Shown: positions 15,085-23,797, numbered from the stretch's first letter. The stretch is DNA of 32,781 nt from Spirochaetales bacterium (GCA_021736255.1 JAIPGG010000022.1:1-32781), one strand, 5' to 3'. The notes: generated by a model not told the origin, from the letters alone. Program-made: numbers and translations.

Positions 15085-17506
15085 GTTCTGCTCTATTCCA
15101 CCGTTTTCCAAGGAACCTGAAAAGTAAAATGATGCCCAGAGTCAGGGCGAGAGCTACCCCGATCCAGAAAACCGAGCCGCCTTCTGCAAGTTGGTAGAAC
15201 ACAACAGCCACAATCCATCCTAGAAGGGTCAGATATCCCGCCTGAAGCCAGGCATAACGCGGTCCGCTCTCTTTGAGGATAGCCGCAAATGAAGCGACAC
15301 AGGGAAAGTAGATCAAAACAAAGAGCAGGTACGCATAGGCCTGAACCGGTGAAGTAAAGCCCTTTTTCAACAGGGAGGTGTTCTCCCGCCGGGCTTCTTC
15401 CCCAGCTGCCTGGGCACCAACCGGATCCGCAAGAGAACTCCCGAGACCCGAAAGGGCTTCACTTACAGACCGAACGGCCCGGAAAAACAAAGCCCCGGGC
15501 CTGAACACCCCTTCCTCATCCCCTTCGGCAAGGGCGGAGCCGTCTTCTCCGAGCATTTGCCCGTACATACCACTCAACGTTCCGATAATCGCCTCTTTCG
15601 CAAATATCCCGGTAAACAGAGCAACAGCTGCAGGCCAGTTTCCTTCCTCTACTCCCATCGGCCGGAACACAGGACTCACTCCCTTACCAATCTGTTCGAG
15701 TACCGAAGCTCCGCCTGTAGAATAATCAGCATCAACATCCGCTTGTGTCGATTCGGTAACGCCGGTTTTCACCCCATCGACCACCGCCGTTTCAGCCGCC
15801 GCATCTTTTTGGTTACCGCCGGGAACTCCTATACTGCTCAAAAAGCCAAGAATGGAAACGGCAATGATAATGATAAGGCCTGCACGCATCAGAAATTCTT
15901 TCAGCCGTATCCAGGTATGGCGCATCACATGTCGAAGCCGCGGCGAGTGATAGGGGGGAAGCTCCATTACAAAGGAGGAAGGGTCTCCGGGGAAAAGCGT
16001 GTGTTTCAGCAATAGACCGGTCAAAATTGCCAGGATAATACCTGCTAAGTAGAGGGAAAAAATAATCCCCCCGGAATTCCGCTGGAAAAAGGCTGCGGCA
16101 AAAAGTACATAAACAGGCAATTTTGCACTGCAGGACATCAGGGGAGAAAGAAAGATCGTCATAATCCGGTCTTTATTGCTTTCCAGAGTTTTTGTTGCCA
16201 GTACAGCGGGAACCGTGCAGCCGAAACCGACCATCAACGGGACAAAGGACTTTCCCGGAAGTCCGAGCCAGCGCATAAAACGGTCCATCACAAAGGCAGC
16301 CCTGGCCATATAGCCCGAATCCTCGAGAATAGACAGAACAAGGAACATCATGAACACGAAGGGTATAAACGTGGAAACCGTTACAATCCCCGCTCCCACC
16401 CCGTCGGCAACCAGGACCTTCAACCACACCGGTGATCCAATGTTTTCGAACAGGATGGCCGCCCCTTCCACGAATATCCCGCCGAACAGAATATCGAAGA
16501 AGTCGATAAATGCTCCTCCTATGTGCATGGTGATCCAGAAGACGGCATACATGATCCCGAGAAAAATCGGCACACCGAGCACCCGGTTCATGACCACTGT
16601 ATCGGCCATATCCGTACGCGAGCGCCGGGTTGTATGACGGCGGATAACCCGGCCGACCACTGCATGGACAAAGCCGTAGCGGTAATCCGCTATTACAAGA
16701 TCAGCCGGCTGTTTCAGCAGCGATTCGATCCGGCTGAGGGCATTTTGCACCTCCCGGGCATCGAGAAAACCACCGTCGGTTACCTGTTTGGTAATCCAGG
16801 GATCCTGTTCCAAGACCTTTAACGCTATCCACCGCTCAATACCCTCGAGCCCTACAGGAAATTCCTTCAGTTTACCAATCCAATCTTCAACAACATCCTC
16901 TATTTCATTCGGATACTGAACGAACACCGGGCGGACAGGCACTGCCAATTTTAAAGCAGGACCGCGCTCTCTTGTTGCTTCGCTCTCCAACTGCGATAAA
17001 TACCTCTCAATTCGTGCTGAGAGCTGTTTTACATCCTTGTTCTCCACAGCACTGATGCCGACAACCGGCACCCCGAGGCTCTTTTCGAGGGCCTCCAGGT
17101 CTATGGAGATGTTGTTTTTCCGAGCCAGATCCATCATGTTTACGGCAAGAATGATCGGTTGTCCCAGCTCCAAAAGCTGTACCGTCAAATAGAGGTTTCT
17201 TTCGAGATTGTTTGCATCGAGAATGTTCACCACAAGGTCTGCGCTGCCGGAAAGGAGATAGTCCCGGGCAACCCTCTCATCCTCCGAGGAGGCAGAAAGG
17301 GAATAGATACCGGGGAGATCGACTAGTTCGCACTTGGACCCCTCCGACATGATGAAGCTGCCGACCTTCTTTTCAACGGTAACGCCCGGCCAGTTCCCGA
17401 TTCGTTCCGCACCGCCAGACAGGCCGTTGAAAAGAGTTGTTTTTCCGCTGTTGGGATTTCCTGCTACGGCTATTACCCGCTGTTTTGTCTCGATCCCTTC
17501 ACTCAT
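15077..17506 (-). CDS. feoB: Ferrous iron transporter B
   Basis: An 809-residue inner-membrane Fe(II) transporter. The N-terminal G domain has G1 GNPNSGKTT (16-24), G2 Thr43 in WPGVTVE, G3 DLPG (63-66) and G4 NMMD (123-126). A helical GDI-like region precedes the membrane part, with gate motifs and CTVPAV/SCSAKLPVY segments carrying the conserved cysteines. Two hydrophilic stretches interrupt the membrane domain: an acidic one near GNQKDAAAETAVVDG and another near QAAGEEARREN, both longer than in the E. coli protein. It lies 109 bases after feoA on the same strand; its ribosome site is weak. Fe(II) uptake fits an anaerobic habitat. Confidence 0.95.
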   Translation of the reverse strand: MSEGIETKQRVIAVAGNPNSGKTTLFNGLSGGAERIGNWPGVTVEKKVGSFIMSEGSKCELVDLPGIYSLSASSEDERVARDYLLSGSADLVVNILDANNLERNLYLTVQLLELGQPIILAVNMMDLARKNNISIDLEALEKSLGVPVVGISAVENKDVKQLSARIERYLSQLESEATRERGPALKLAVPVRPVFVQYPNEIEDVVEDWIGKLKEFPVGLEGIERWIALKVLEQDPWITKQVTDGGFLDAREVQNALSRIESLLKQPADLVIADYRYGFVHAVVGRVIRRHTTRRSRTDMADTVVMNRVLGVPIFLGIMYAVFWITMHIGGAFIDFFDILFGGIFVEGAAILFENIGSPVWLKVLVADGVGAGIVTVSTFIPFVFMMFLVLSILEDSGYMARAAFVMDRFMRWLGLPGKSFVPLMVGFGCTVPAVLATKTLESNKDRIMTIFLSPLMSCSAKLPVYVLFAAAFFQRNSGGIIFSLYLAGIILAILTGLLLKHTLFPGDPSSFVMELPPYHSPRLRHVMRHTWIRLKEFLMRAGLIIIIAVSILGFLSSIGVPGGNQKDAAAETAVVDGVKTGVTESTQADVDADYSTGGASVLEQIGKGVSPVFRPMGVEEGNWPAAVALFTGIFAKEAIIGTLSGMYGQMLGEDGSALAEGDEEGVFRPGALFFRAVRSVSEALSGLGSSLADPVGAQAAGEEARRENTSLLKKGFTSPVQAYAYLLFVLIYFPCVASFAAILKESGPRYAWLQAGYLTLLGWIVAVVFYQLAEGGSVFWIGVALALTLGIILLFRFLGKRWNRAELT

Positions 17507-17574
17507 AGGAGAATACCCCGGTTTGTGCAGTATTAGAGGAACTCAGCCGAAAGGGACCTTACAAGAGGAGTAGT

Positions 17575-17612
17575 GAGGTATCTCCTTTCAAGAATCCTCT
17601 CTTTCCTACCTC
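17575..17612 (-). other. Inverted repeat in the feoA-feoB gap
   Basis: GAGGTA (17575-17580) and TACCTC (17607-17612) can pair in the 109-base space between feoA and feoB. A GGAG without a nearby start codon also lies here. The hairpin could stabilise or process the message; there is no T run for termination. Confidence 0.3.
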
Positions 17613-17615
17613 GCA

Positions 17616-17864
17616 TCAGTTCTGATCAACGAGGACTTTTTCCACCATACCCCAACCGATCATAACGCGGGAATCGCCTACCCGCACAAGAAAGGGATGG
17701 TTTTTATGACCGCTTATCACCTCGATCATCTCGCCGGGACGGATACCGAGATCGAGAAGCTTTTTCCGGGCATTCGCTCCACCGGCAATTCCACTTACCT
17801 TTACCCGCTCTCCGCTCGAAACAACTGAAAGCGGTACTGTCGATTGTTGCATAGAAAGTCTCAT
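17616..17864 (-). CDS. feoA: Ferrous iron transport protein A
   Basis: From ATG 17864 (ribosome site AAGAGGAG five to six bases upstream) the product has 82 residues with the SH3-like FeoA fold: VPLSVVSSGERVKVSGIAGG, ARKKLLDLGIRPGEMIEVISG, and the closing PFLVRVGDSRVMIGWGMVEKV. FeoA is a small cytoplasmic partner of FeoB required for Fe(II) uptake. The longer open frame to 17918 would run through the promoter, so the internal ATG is preferred. It is the first gene of a feoA-feoB unit with a strong promoter and an iron-box-like site. Confidence 0.9.
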   Translation of the reverse strand: MRLSMQQSTVPLSVVSSGERVKVSGIAGGANARKKLLDLGIRPGEMIEVISGHKNHPFLVRVGDSRVMIGWGMVEKVLVDQN

Positions 17865-17875
17865 AGGCTCCTCTT

Positions 17876-17888
17876 GTTTGTCTAACCT
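17876..17888 (-). promoter_or_regulatory. DtxR/IdeR-like box at the feoA promoter
   Basis: The minus strand reads AGGTTAGACAAAC, matching 11 of 13 positions of the core AGGTTAGGCTAAC of the DtxR/IdeR consensus (consensus from memory). It begins two bases downstream of the -10 box, where a repressor would block initiation. No DtxR gene is in the window. Confidence 0.5.
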
Positions 17889-17889
17889 C

Positions 17890-17918
17890 ACTATAGAAAG
17901 AAAAGCTAGCAAAGTCAA
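17890..17918 (-). promoter_or_regulatory. feoAB promoter
   Basis: On the minus strand TTGACT and TATAGT are separated by exactly 17 bases; each hexamer matches five of six consensus positions. The -10 box is 26 bases before the feoA ATG, giving a short leader with a good ribosome site. Confidence 0.8.
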
Positions 17919-17978
17919 GAGGAGCGGCGCTTACCGGCTGCTGAAGCCTGGCACGCCGATAAATCATCGTTCCCAACT

Positions 17979-18007
17979 GTACAGACAATGCCCGTCTCCG
18001 TTATACT
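17979..18007 (+). promoter_or_regulatory. Candidate promoter of the leuCD-type operon
   Basis: TGTACA and TATACT lie 18 bases apart, 28 bases before the leuC-type ATG; GGAGG at 18020-18024 supplies the ribosome site. No leader peptide or T-box is apparent in the short leader. Confidence 0.55.
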
Positions 18008-18034
18008 CGCGTATATTACGGAGGATAACAGACT

Positions 18035-19345
18035 ATGGGCAAGACCCTTACCGAAAAGATTTTCGAGACACACGAAATCGATAAACCCGACGAAAAGACC
18101 CGCGTTCTCACCCTCGATGCGGTTTTTTGTCATGAGATAACCACCCCGATCGCAATAAACGACCTGATTTCCCGGGGAAAAGACCGGGTTTTTGACCCGG
18201 AAAAGATCAAGGCGGTGATTGACCACGTAACCCCGGCAAAGGACACAAAGACCGCCGCACAGGGTAAGATCATGCGGGAGTGGGCCCGGCGTCACAATAT
18301 TCGTGATTTTTTCGACATCGGCAGAAACGGTGTCTGTCATGCCCTCTTTCCCGAACAGGGGTTTGTCCGGCCCGGCTACACCATCATTATGGGCGATTCC
18401 CACACCTGTACTCACGGGGCCTTCGGAGCCTTTGCAGCAGGAGTGGGCACAACCGACCTCGAGGTAGGCATCCTCAAGGGTGTTTGCGCCTTCCGCATGC
18501 CCGAGACCATGAAGATCGAGGTCACCGGAACCCTGCCGGAGGGGGTTTACGCCAAGGACGTAATCCTCAAGATAATCGGGGAGCTGGGGGTGAACGGGGC
18601 TACCAACAAGGTTATCGAGTTTACCGGCCCGATTGTTGACGCCATGAGCATGGAAGCGCGAATGACCCTTTCGAATATGGCCGTAGAGGCCGGGGCAACA
18701 AGCGGAATCATCATGCCCGATGAAACCACTGTAGATTACCTGTGGCCGTATATCAAAGATGACTTTGAAAACAAGGAGACTGCACTGGCCGAATACCGCC
18801 GATGGATCTCCGACGAAGATGCGGCTTACGCAGATGAGCTCCACATTGATGTGAGCAGTCTTGAACCACTGGTAACCGTCGGCTACAAACCGGACAACAT
18901 AAAAACGGTCCGGGAGGCTGAAGGGACGGTGGTAGACCAGGTCTACATCGGTTCATGCACAAACGGCCGAATCGAAGACCTTCGCGAAGCGGCTCGGGTC
19001 CTTGCCGGCAGGAAAATCGCCGATTCGGTGAGGGGAATACTCTCTCCTGCCACTCCATCCGTCTATTCCAAGGCCCTCGAAGAGGGCATCATCAAAATAT
19101 TCATGGATTCCGGCTTTGTGGTGACCAACCCCACCTGCGGTGCCTGTCTGGGAATGAGCAACGGGGTTCTTGCACCGGGAGAGGTAGCCGCATCCACAAC
19201 CAACCGGAACTTCAACGGACGGATGGGAAAAGGGGGAATGGTTCACTTGATGAGCCCTGCCACCGCCGCCGCCACCGCCGTAGCAGGACACATTACCAAC
19301 GCACCGGCTGCTGGAGAACAAGGAGCCACCAATGAAAAATTTTAA
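18035..19345 (+). CDS. leuC: 3-isopropylmalate dehydratase-type large subunit
   Basis: A 436-residue aconitase-superfamily large subunit of the shorter, two-subunit type. Ligands of the catalytic [4Fe-4S] cluster are Cys308 (GSCTNGR), Cys368 and Cys371 (NPTCGACLG). The N-terminal region has GDSHTCTHGAFGAFAAGVGTTD, the signature of the family. It isomerises a hydroxy-acid by dehydration and rehydration, most likely 2- to 3-isopropylmalate in leucine synthesis. No leuA or leuB is adjacent, and this subgroup includes homoaconitase and dimethylmalate dehydratase, so the substrate is not settled. The small subunit follows with a 14-base overlap. Confidence 0.85.
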   Translation: MGKTLTEKIFETHEIDKPDEKTRVLTLDAVFCHEITTPIAINDLISRGKDRVFDPEKIKAVIDHVTPAKDTKTAAQGKIMREWARRHNIRDFFDIGRNGVCHALFPEQGFVRPGYTIIMGDSHTCTHGAFGAFAAGVGTTDLEVGILKGVCAFRMPETMKIEVTGTLPEGVYAKDVILKIIGELGVNGATNKVIEFTGPIVDAMSMEARMTLSNMAVEAGATSGIIMPDETTVDYLWPYIKDDFENKETALAEYRRWISDEDAAYADELHIDVSSLEPLVTVGYKPDNIKTVREAEGTVVDQVYIGSCTNGRIEDLREAARVLAGRKIADSVRGILSPATPSVYSKALEEGIIKIFMDSGFVVTNPTCGACLGMSNGVLAPGEVAASTTNRNFNGRMGKGGMVHLMSPATAAATAVAGHITNAPAAGEQGATNEKF

Positions 19346-19874
19346 CGGAAGGGTCCTTTTTCTGGACCGCTCGGACATCAATACCGACGAAATCATACCG
19401 GCAAAATATCTTACCGAGATCAGCAAAGAGGCCCTCGCCCCGCACCTGTTGGAAGATCTCGAACTCGAAGGCTTTACTCCCGGCAAAGACACCGAGGGAA
19501 TCAGCATCATCGTTACGCGGGAGAACTTCGGGAGCGGTTCTTCCCGGGAACATGCACCTTGGGCTTTGGAGATGAACGGAATCAACATGGTCGTGGCGGT
19601 AAACTTTGCCCGGATTTTTCGGCAGAACATGTTCAACGGGGGGATGCTTGCCGTCGAGCTTGATCCCGAGACAATCGAAGAGCTCTTCCAAGCCTTCGCC
19701 GGCACCGAATGCACCGGAAAAACCGACTTCGAAAAGGGAACGATTACCTTTCATACCGAAAACGGACCGGCCGGCTCTGCCGTCGAACGGACAGTGAGTT
19801 TCGATCTCTATGATTTTCAGCGGGAACTGATCCGGGCAGGCGGTTGGGTGGAATACGCCGACAGCAGGTACTGA
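19332..19874 (+). CDS. leuD: 3-isopropylmalate dehydratase-type small subunit
   Basis: A 180-residue swivel-domain partner of the large subunit. It begins FNGRVLFLDRSDINTDEIIPAKYLTEI, with the substrate-specificity loop following KYL, and contains the active-site ENFGSGSSREHAPWAL. In characterised relatives the loop after YL separates isopropylmalate isomerase from homoaconitase; YLTE matches neither pattern that I can recall with certainty, leaving the substrate open. ATG 19332 overlaps the large-subunit gene and AAGGAG lies upstream, so the subunits are translationally coupled. The next gene is convergent, 60 bases away. Confidence 0.85.
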   Translation: MKNFNGRVLFLDRSDINTDEIIPAKYLTEISKEALAPHLLEDLELEGFTPGKDTEGISIIVTRENFGSGSSREHAPWALEMNGINMVVAVNFARIFRQNMFNGGMLAVELDPETIEELFQAFAGTECTGKTDFEKGTITFHTENGPAGSAVERTVSFDLYDFQRELIRAGGWVEYADSRY

Positions 19875-19934
19875 CCCGGTCTTCTTGCCGGTGCCCTCGC
19901 CGGCAGCATGACTTCCGTCGGCAGCCGGATCCTC

Positions 19935-21446
19935 TCAGAACAGAATTACCGCCCCGAAAAAGGCCCGGCCCAGGTTGACAGCAAAGAGATTCGGGTTTAC
20001 CGGCGTCCCGTCTCCGTTTCCTATCTGGATAAAGTCTTCGTACGGCCATTCCCTGAACTCGTTAAAGGCGCTCGAGGACATATACTTCGGCAGTTCGTCG
20101 TAGTTGATAAGGTAAAACTCGGGGGCCCACCTGATAACGAACTTGACATTCCGATGCCGGGAAAGCTCGAAATGCAAAAAGGCCCTTGCCCCGTAGGGCC
20201 AGAAGGGATGGGGGGCTATGCTGAAGCTGCTGTCCACAATGTTGGCAAAAAAGAGATTGTAAAAACCACCCACACCAAGAGAAAACCGGAACAGCGAGTC
20301 CGGGGGTAACAGGGTAAAGCCGATATCCAGACCTGCTCCGAGCACATAGTCCTGCCAGTCGTTATGCATCTCGAAGGGCGGAAACATAGAGAAAAAGGCG
20401 AAATGAATACTCGGTCCGACAAAGAGGTACTCCGGCAGAAGATAGTAGTAGGCGAGCAGATGGTTCGTGTGGGTGTTGGTCTGGAAGTGGAGGGCCCAAC
20501 GTGCCGCCGGATCCTGTTCCAGCTTCAGACTGCGGTCTTCCCGGCCTAGATAAAGTTCCCGCTCTACCGGATAGAGATCCCAGTGTTCGGCTCGGAGCCG
20601 GTAGGAAGTGCGCTGAGGAAGTTCAATACTGATCCGGCCGGACTCATCTACATCGATGGGCTTGTCCGCAATACCCCGGATCGTCGTTCCCGCTTCCGCC
20701 TCGATCTCGAGCTCTACTCCCTTTTGTACCTCATTCACCTCGACTACCGTTTCCTGCACGGTGGTTGTCTCAAGCACCAGTTTCTGCGGCCGCAGCGGCA
20801 GCACCCTGTCTACCTGCGCTGCGATCCCGCTCCAGAACCCACTCTCCAGAGCCCCGGGTCCGGTCCCGCCTTGGACCTGCCGCTCGAAGACCAGGGCACC
20901 CTCTTCGGTTTCCTCCTCCGAGGCAGCCGGCTCGAGATCGTAGAGTGTCAGATCAGCCCGTACCCCGGCTCCGGCTCTGCCTGCGGAAACTCGGAGCCAG
21001 GAATCGGCCCCGGCCCGGCGCGCCAGCCGGCTCAGGTCACTGTCGGAGGAGGGAACCGGGGTTTGCGGGTCCGGTTCGATTATCCTGATATCCGTGGCCG
21101 AAGCGAGGCTGGTAACCAAACTTTCCTGGAGGGCTGCTGCAAGCTCAGGGCTGATCCCCCCGCCGGAGGAAAAGGCAACGTAGAGTTTGGGAGGCAGGAG
21201 AACATCCTCGTTGGTACGGACCTCGGTGACCTCTTCAGCTCCTTCGCCGGCGGCTGCAGCCTCGCCTTCTGCCGGTTCGCCGCCGCTGCCGGCCGTACCC
21301 GCCCCGGTCTGCTGGGCAAAGACCGGAGTAAAGGCCAAGCACGCAAGCAGAGAGGTCAAAAGGAAACCCCGAAGAAGAGGCCGCTTACCGTATGCGGCCT
21401 TTTGGCCGGATGTTTCCATTTGTCCCACCTTCACCGTCATATCCAT
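19935..21446 (-). CDS. Predicted outer-membrane protein with PEGA-like domain
   Basis: A 503-residue protein from ATG 21446, which overlaps the preceding stop as TGATG; ATG 21419 with a GGTGG site is an alternative. A signal peptide (RGFLLTSLLACLAFTPVFAQQ) is followed by a Gly/Ala/Glu-rich linker, an alpha/beta domain (VAFSSGGGISPELAAALQES to about LALYDLEP) of a type seen in periplasmic proteins that build functional names on CsgG/TolB-like folds, a PEGA-like beta module (VELEIEAEAGTTIRGIADKP onward), and about 170 aromatic residues of alternating strands ending RAFFGAVILF. The terminal Phe fits a BAM-inserted barrel. It resembles the first gene of the operon (22461-23771) in order of parts. 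Function unknown; likely cell-envelope. Confidence 0.6.
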   Translation of the reverse strand: MDMTVKVGQMETSGQKAAYGKRPLLRGFLLTSLLACLAFTPVFAQQTGAGTAGSGGEPAEGEAAAAGEGAEEVTEVRTNEDVLLPPKLYVAFSSGGGISPELAAALQESLVTSLASATDIRIIEPDPQTPVPSSDSDLSRLARRAGADSWLRVSAGRAGAGVRADLTLYDLEPAASEEETEEGALVFERQVQGGTGPGALESGFWSGIAAQVDRVLPLRPQKLVLETTTVQETVVEVNEVQKGVELEIEAEAGTTIRGIADKPIDVDESGRISIELPQRTSYRLRAEHWDLYPVERELYLGREDRSLKLEQDPAARWALHFQTNTHTNHLLAYYYLLPEYLFVGPSIHFAFFSMFPPFEMHNDWQDYVLGAGLDIGFTLLPPDSLFRFSLGVGGFYNLFFANIVDSSFSIAPHPFWPYGARAFLHFELSRHRNVKFVIRWAPEFYLINYDELPKYMSSSAFNEFREWPYEDFIQIGNGDGTPVNPNLFAVNLGRAFFGAVILF

Positions 21447-22467
21447 CACCACCAAGTCCTGCACTTGTAGAGTTTCGCGGTAGCGGTGTCGAAATAGTAG
21501 AAATACTGGCCTGCAGGCTCGAAGGCTACCGCCGCCTGATCGACCCGGGCACCGTAGAGCCCGGATTTCGGCTCTCCGCCGCCGGTTCCATAGAGGAGGA
21601 TGTCGCCGTCTCTCATCGTGACAAAACCCTCGCCGTCGATTGCAAATAAACGCTGGTGCCATTCGCCGCCGTCGGCATTGAGCAGACCGGTTTGGGGAAG
21701 GCCGAAGGGGTAGCCAAACCGGCCAATCCGGAGATAAATACTGAAACATTCGTATACGAGAGAGCACCACCTACATCTGTGGTAGTGACCGTGAGCACGT
21801 CGATATCGCCGCCGTCATCACCGCCTTCATTGCGAAAGAAGAGATACAGGTTGGTTTCCGTGGAATCGATGTCAACGTCGACCAGTTCACGCCCTTCGAT
21901 ACTATCTGTATCGGTTGGAGTTGAACCACCGACTCCGTCAGCAACGTTCAGAGTCCCGTTGCCGGAATCGGTGTACATGGCTACCGGGGGATTAGCCGAC
22001 AAACTATATGCTACGGAATCCTGTGGATAGTTGTTGTTTGCAAAATAGGTGAAGGTTGCATCATACGTATCGTTACCGACGATATAGTCACCTGCTGAAA
22101 AATCGTATCCCATCACCTTCTCAAACCCGTTCGTCGTCTCGTGGAAGGCCTGTGTTTCCAGTTCGCTGTTCAGAAAGGCCACATACCGCCCGTCGATCTG
22201 AAGGGTGGGATAGCCGTTGAGGATCTCGAGCCGGGAATCATAACGGGAATCGATTTCTACTCCCTTGTCATCCAGGTAACCGCTCATATCCCAGACCTTC
22301 TCGGCAACCGAAAGAACGGCGGGGAAATTGCTCCCGAAAAAGAAGCCGTAAAAACCCTGACAGGTGACCAGGGTCATCACAGCCCCGGCAAGAAGAAGAA
22401 TCCGGAGAAGCCGGGGAAAAAATCGGTGTATACCGGCAGGCAGCGGCCGCCTGTATTCAGCTACCAT
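21446..22467 (-). CDS. Envelope lipoprotein with apparent -1 frameshift
   Basis: ATG 22467 overlaps the TAG of the upstream gene (ATGGTAG). The product starts with a basic region, a hydrophobic helix and lipobox LVTC, then a beta-rich secreted domain. In the first frame it would stop at 21613 after a short unnatural tail. In another frame the sequence continues convincingly (FGLPQTGLLNADGGEW, MRDGDILLYGTGGG, QYFYYFDTATAKLYK) and stops at 21446, where TGATG couples it to the next gene. One base missing somewhere around 21700-21760 would explain this: the T run (TTT) or C run (CCCC) there are candidates. The full length is then about 340 residues. A sequencing error or a true mutation are both possible. 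Function unknown. Confidence 0.6.
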
Positions 22468-23771
22468 TTCCAGGTTACTCCTATAAAGATCAAGGGCATT
22501 TCGCCTCCCATATGACGCGTTCCCAGAAGCCCCATATCGAAGAGTTCGAATGCAAACTTGCCGCTCGTCCCGAGCATAAGGGTGAGGTGGCGCATATTCC
22601 ACTCGATCCAGACCGTAGCAAAATTCCAGTAGAGATCCAGAAAAACAGGTAGTCCGTCTACGAATTCGGTCCCCGGCATATACGTGAGGACAGCCCCCAA
22701 CCCCATCGTGTACGCCAGCCGAACCGGGCTGTTCGGCCCGAGCCACAAATAGGTGCCCGCATCAGCAGAAAAGTCGGTATGCAGAATGGGGAGGGCCGAC
22801 GGGATCAGAAAGGGATAGTCCATGTAGAAGTAGCCGCCGTACTGGAAAAAGTGCCAATCCGGGACAAAATAGTTTCGGATGCCGAAACCAATACCGAGGA
22901 CCTGGTTCTGGGAGTAGGTAAAAACACCTGCCGATTTTGTAACCGGCATAAGCGGGGGGAGATGGATCTCCCGGCGGTCTTCTTTGACCTGGTAATCCAC
23001 AGTCCTGTTATGAAAGCCTTCTTTCCGGATTTCCAGGTAGAGCCGGGTTCCGGCCTTCCCCGTTATCTCGAGCCGGCCGTTTTGTATAGTTCCGGCTGGT
23101 TTTTCTCCTGCCAGCAGCACATCCGCTCCCTCATCGGGACTGTAGAGAACGATATCAACTGCAGTGCCTAACTCGACAACCCGTTCCTGGTAAACCGTTT
23201 CGGTCTCCACCTGTTCTTTCTCGACCAGAACCGATTCTTCGGGGAGGGGTTCTACCTGCTGCGCCAGTTTCGGAATCAGGTCATCGGAGGTGGTATTCAA
23301 ACGGCGGTATACATCGAGCCCCGCCTCGCCGCTTCGCTGATCGGCATAGGTCAACCTGCCGGTCGGAACATGATATCCTTTTATGTTGAAAACGATCTCT
23401 TCGCCTTCAACCCGATAAAACCCGGTAAAGGCCACGCCGGCACCGGCCGCCCCCGCTACCTCCACAGCCGCAGGGCCTGCGAGCATATCCTGATCACTGT
23501 ACCCGCGGCTCTGCTGATGGGACAGATATTCCCGTCGGGGAACGACGCTGTAACCGGCCGCACGAAGGTCGACCATCAGTGCATCGGTAATAACGCTGCG
23601 AAAGAAATCCTGATCTGTCTCGGATAGATTTGTATGAAGGAAAACGCATACCCGGGATTGATCGAGCTCATCTCGTTCATCGCCGGGAGAAGGATTCCCC
23701 CCTGTTTCCTGGCTAAATAGAAACAGATTCACAACGAGGGATAGAAATACTCCAAAGAAAAGCTTTTTCAC
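22461..23771 (-). CDS. Predicted outer-membrane protein with PEGA-like domain
   Basis: A 436-residue protein from GTG 23771 with AGGAAG upstream. A signal peptide (KKLFFGVFLSLVVNLFLFSQ) is followed by an alpha/beta domain (VCVFLHTNLSETDQDFFRSV to about residue 165) that resembles periplasmic CsgG/TolB-like N-terminal folds, a PEGA-like module (AVDIVLYSPDEGADVLLAGEKP to REIHLPP), and a C-terminal beta-barrel-like region ending LIFIGVTWKW. The order of parts, and the phrase of repeated Glu/Val (EKEQVETETVYQERVVE versus ETTTVQETVVEVNEVQK), match the third gene of the operon, so the two are probably paralogues. First gene of a three-gene unit with a good promoter. Function unknown. Confidence 0.65.
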   Translation of the reverse strand: MKKLFFGVFLSLVVNLFLFSQETGGNPSPGDERDELDQSRVCVFLHTNLSETDQDFFRSVITDALMVDLRAAGYSVVPRREYLSHQQSRGYSDQDMLAGPAAVEVAGAAGAGVAFTGFYRVEGEEIVFNIKGYHVPTGRLTYADQRSGEAGLDVYRRLNTTSDDLIPKLAQQVEPLPEESVLVEKEQVETETVYQERVVELGTAVDIVLYSPDEGADVLLAGEKPAGTIQNGRLEITGKAGTRLYLEIRKEGFHNRTVDYQVKEDRREIHLPPLMPVTKSAGVFTYSQNQVLGIGFGIRNYFVPDWHFFQYGGYFYMDYPFLIPSALPILHTDFSADAGTYLWLGPNSPVRLAYTMGLGAVLTYMPGTEFVDGLPVFLDLYWNFATVWIEWNMRHLTLMLGTSGKFAFELFDMGLLGTRHMGGEMPLIFIGVTWKW

Positions 23772-23797
23772 CGGATGCTTCCTACAACCTTAATTGG

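Noticed and set aside
19875-19934. TGCCGG/CCGGCA hairpin between leuD and the convergent envelope operon
   Set aside because: It has only six pairs and no T run on either strand, so a terminator call is not supported.
21447-21770. N-terminal 108-codon extension of the 503-residue envelope protein
   Set aside because: The extension is Arg/Pro/Cys-rich, unlike protein, and overlaps the natural-looking continuation of the lipoprotein; the signal peptide begins only after ATG 21446.
22468-22746. N-terminal extension of the lipoprotein frame upstream of 22467
   Set aside because: It runs opposite no start signal, overlaps the barrel end of the first gene in another frame, and precedes the lipobox by too far.
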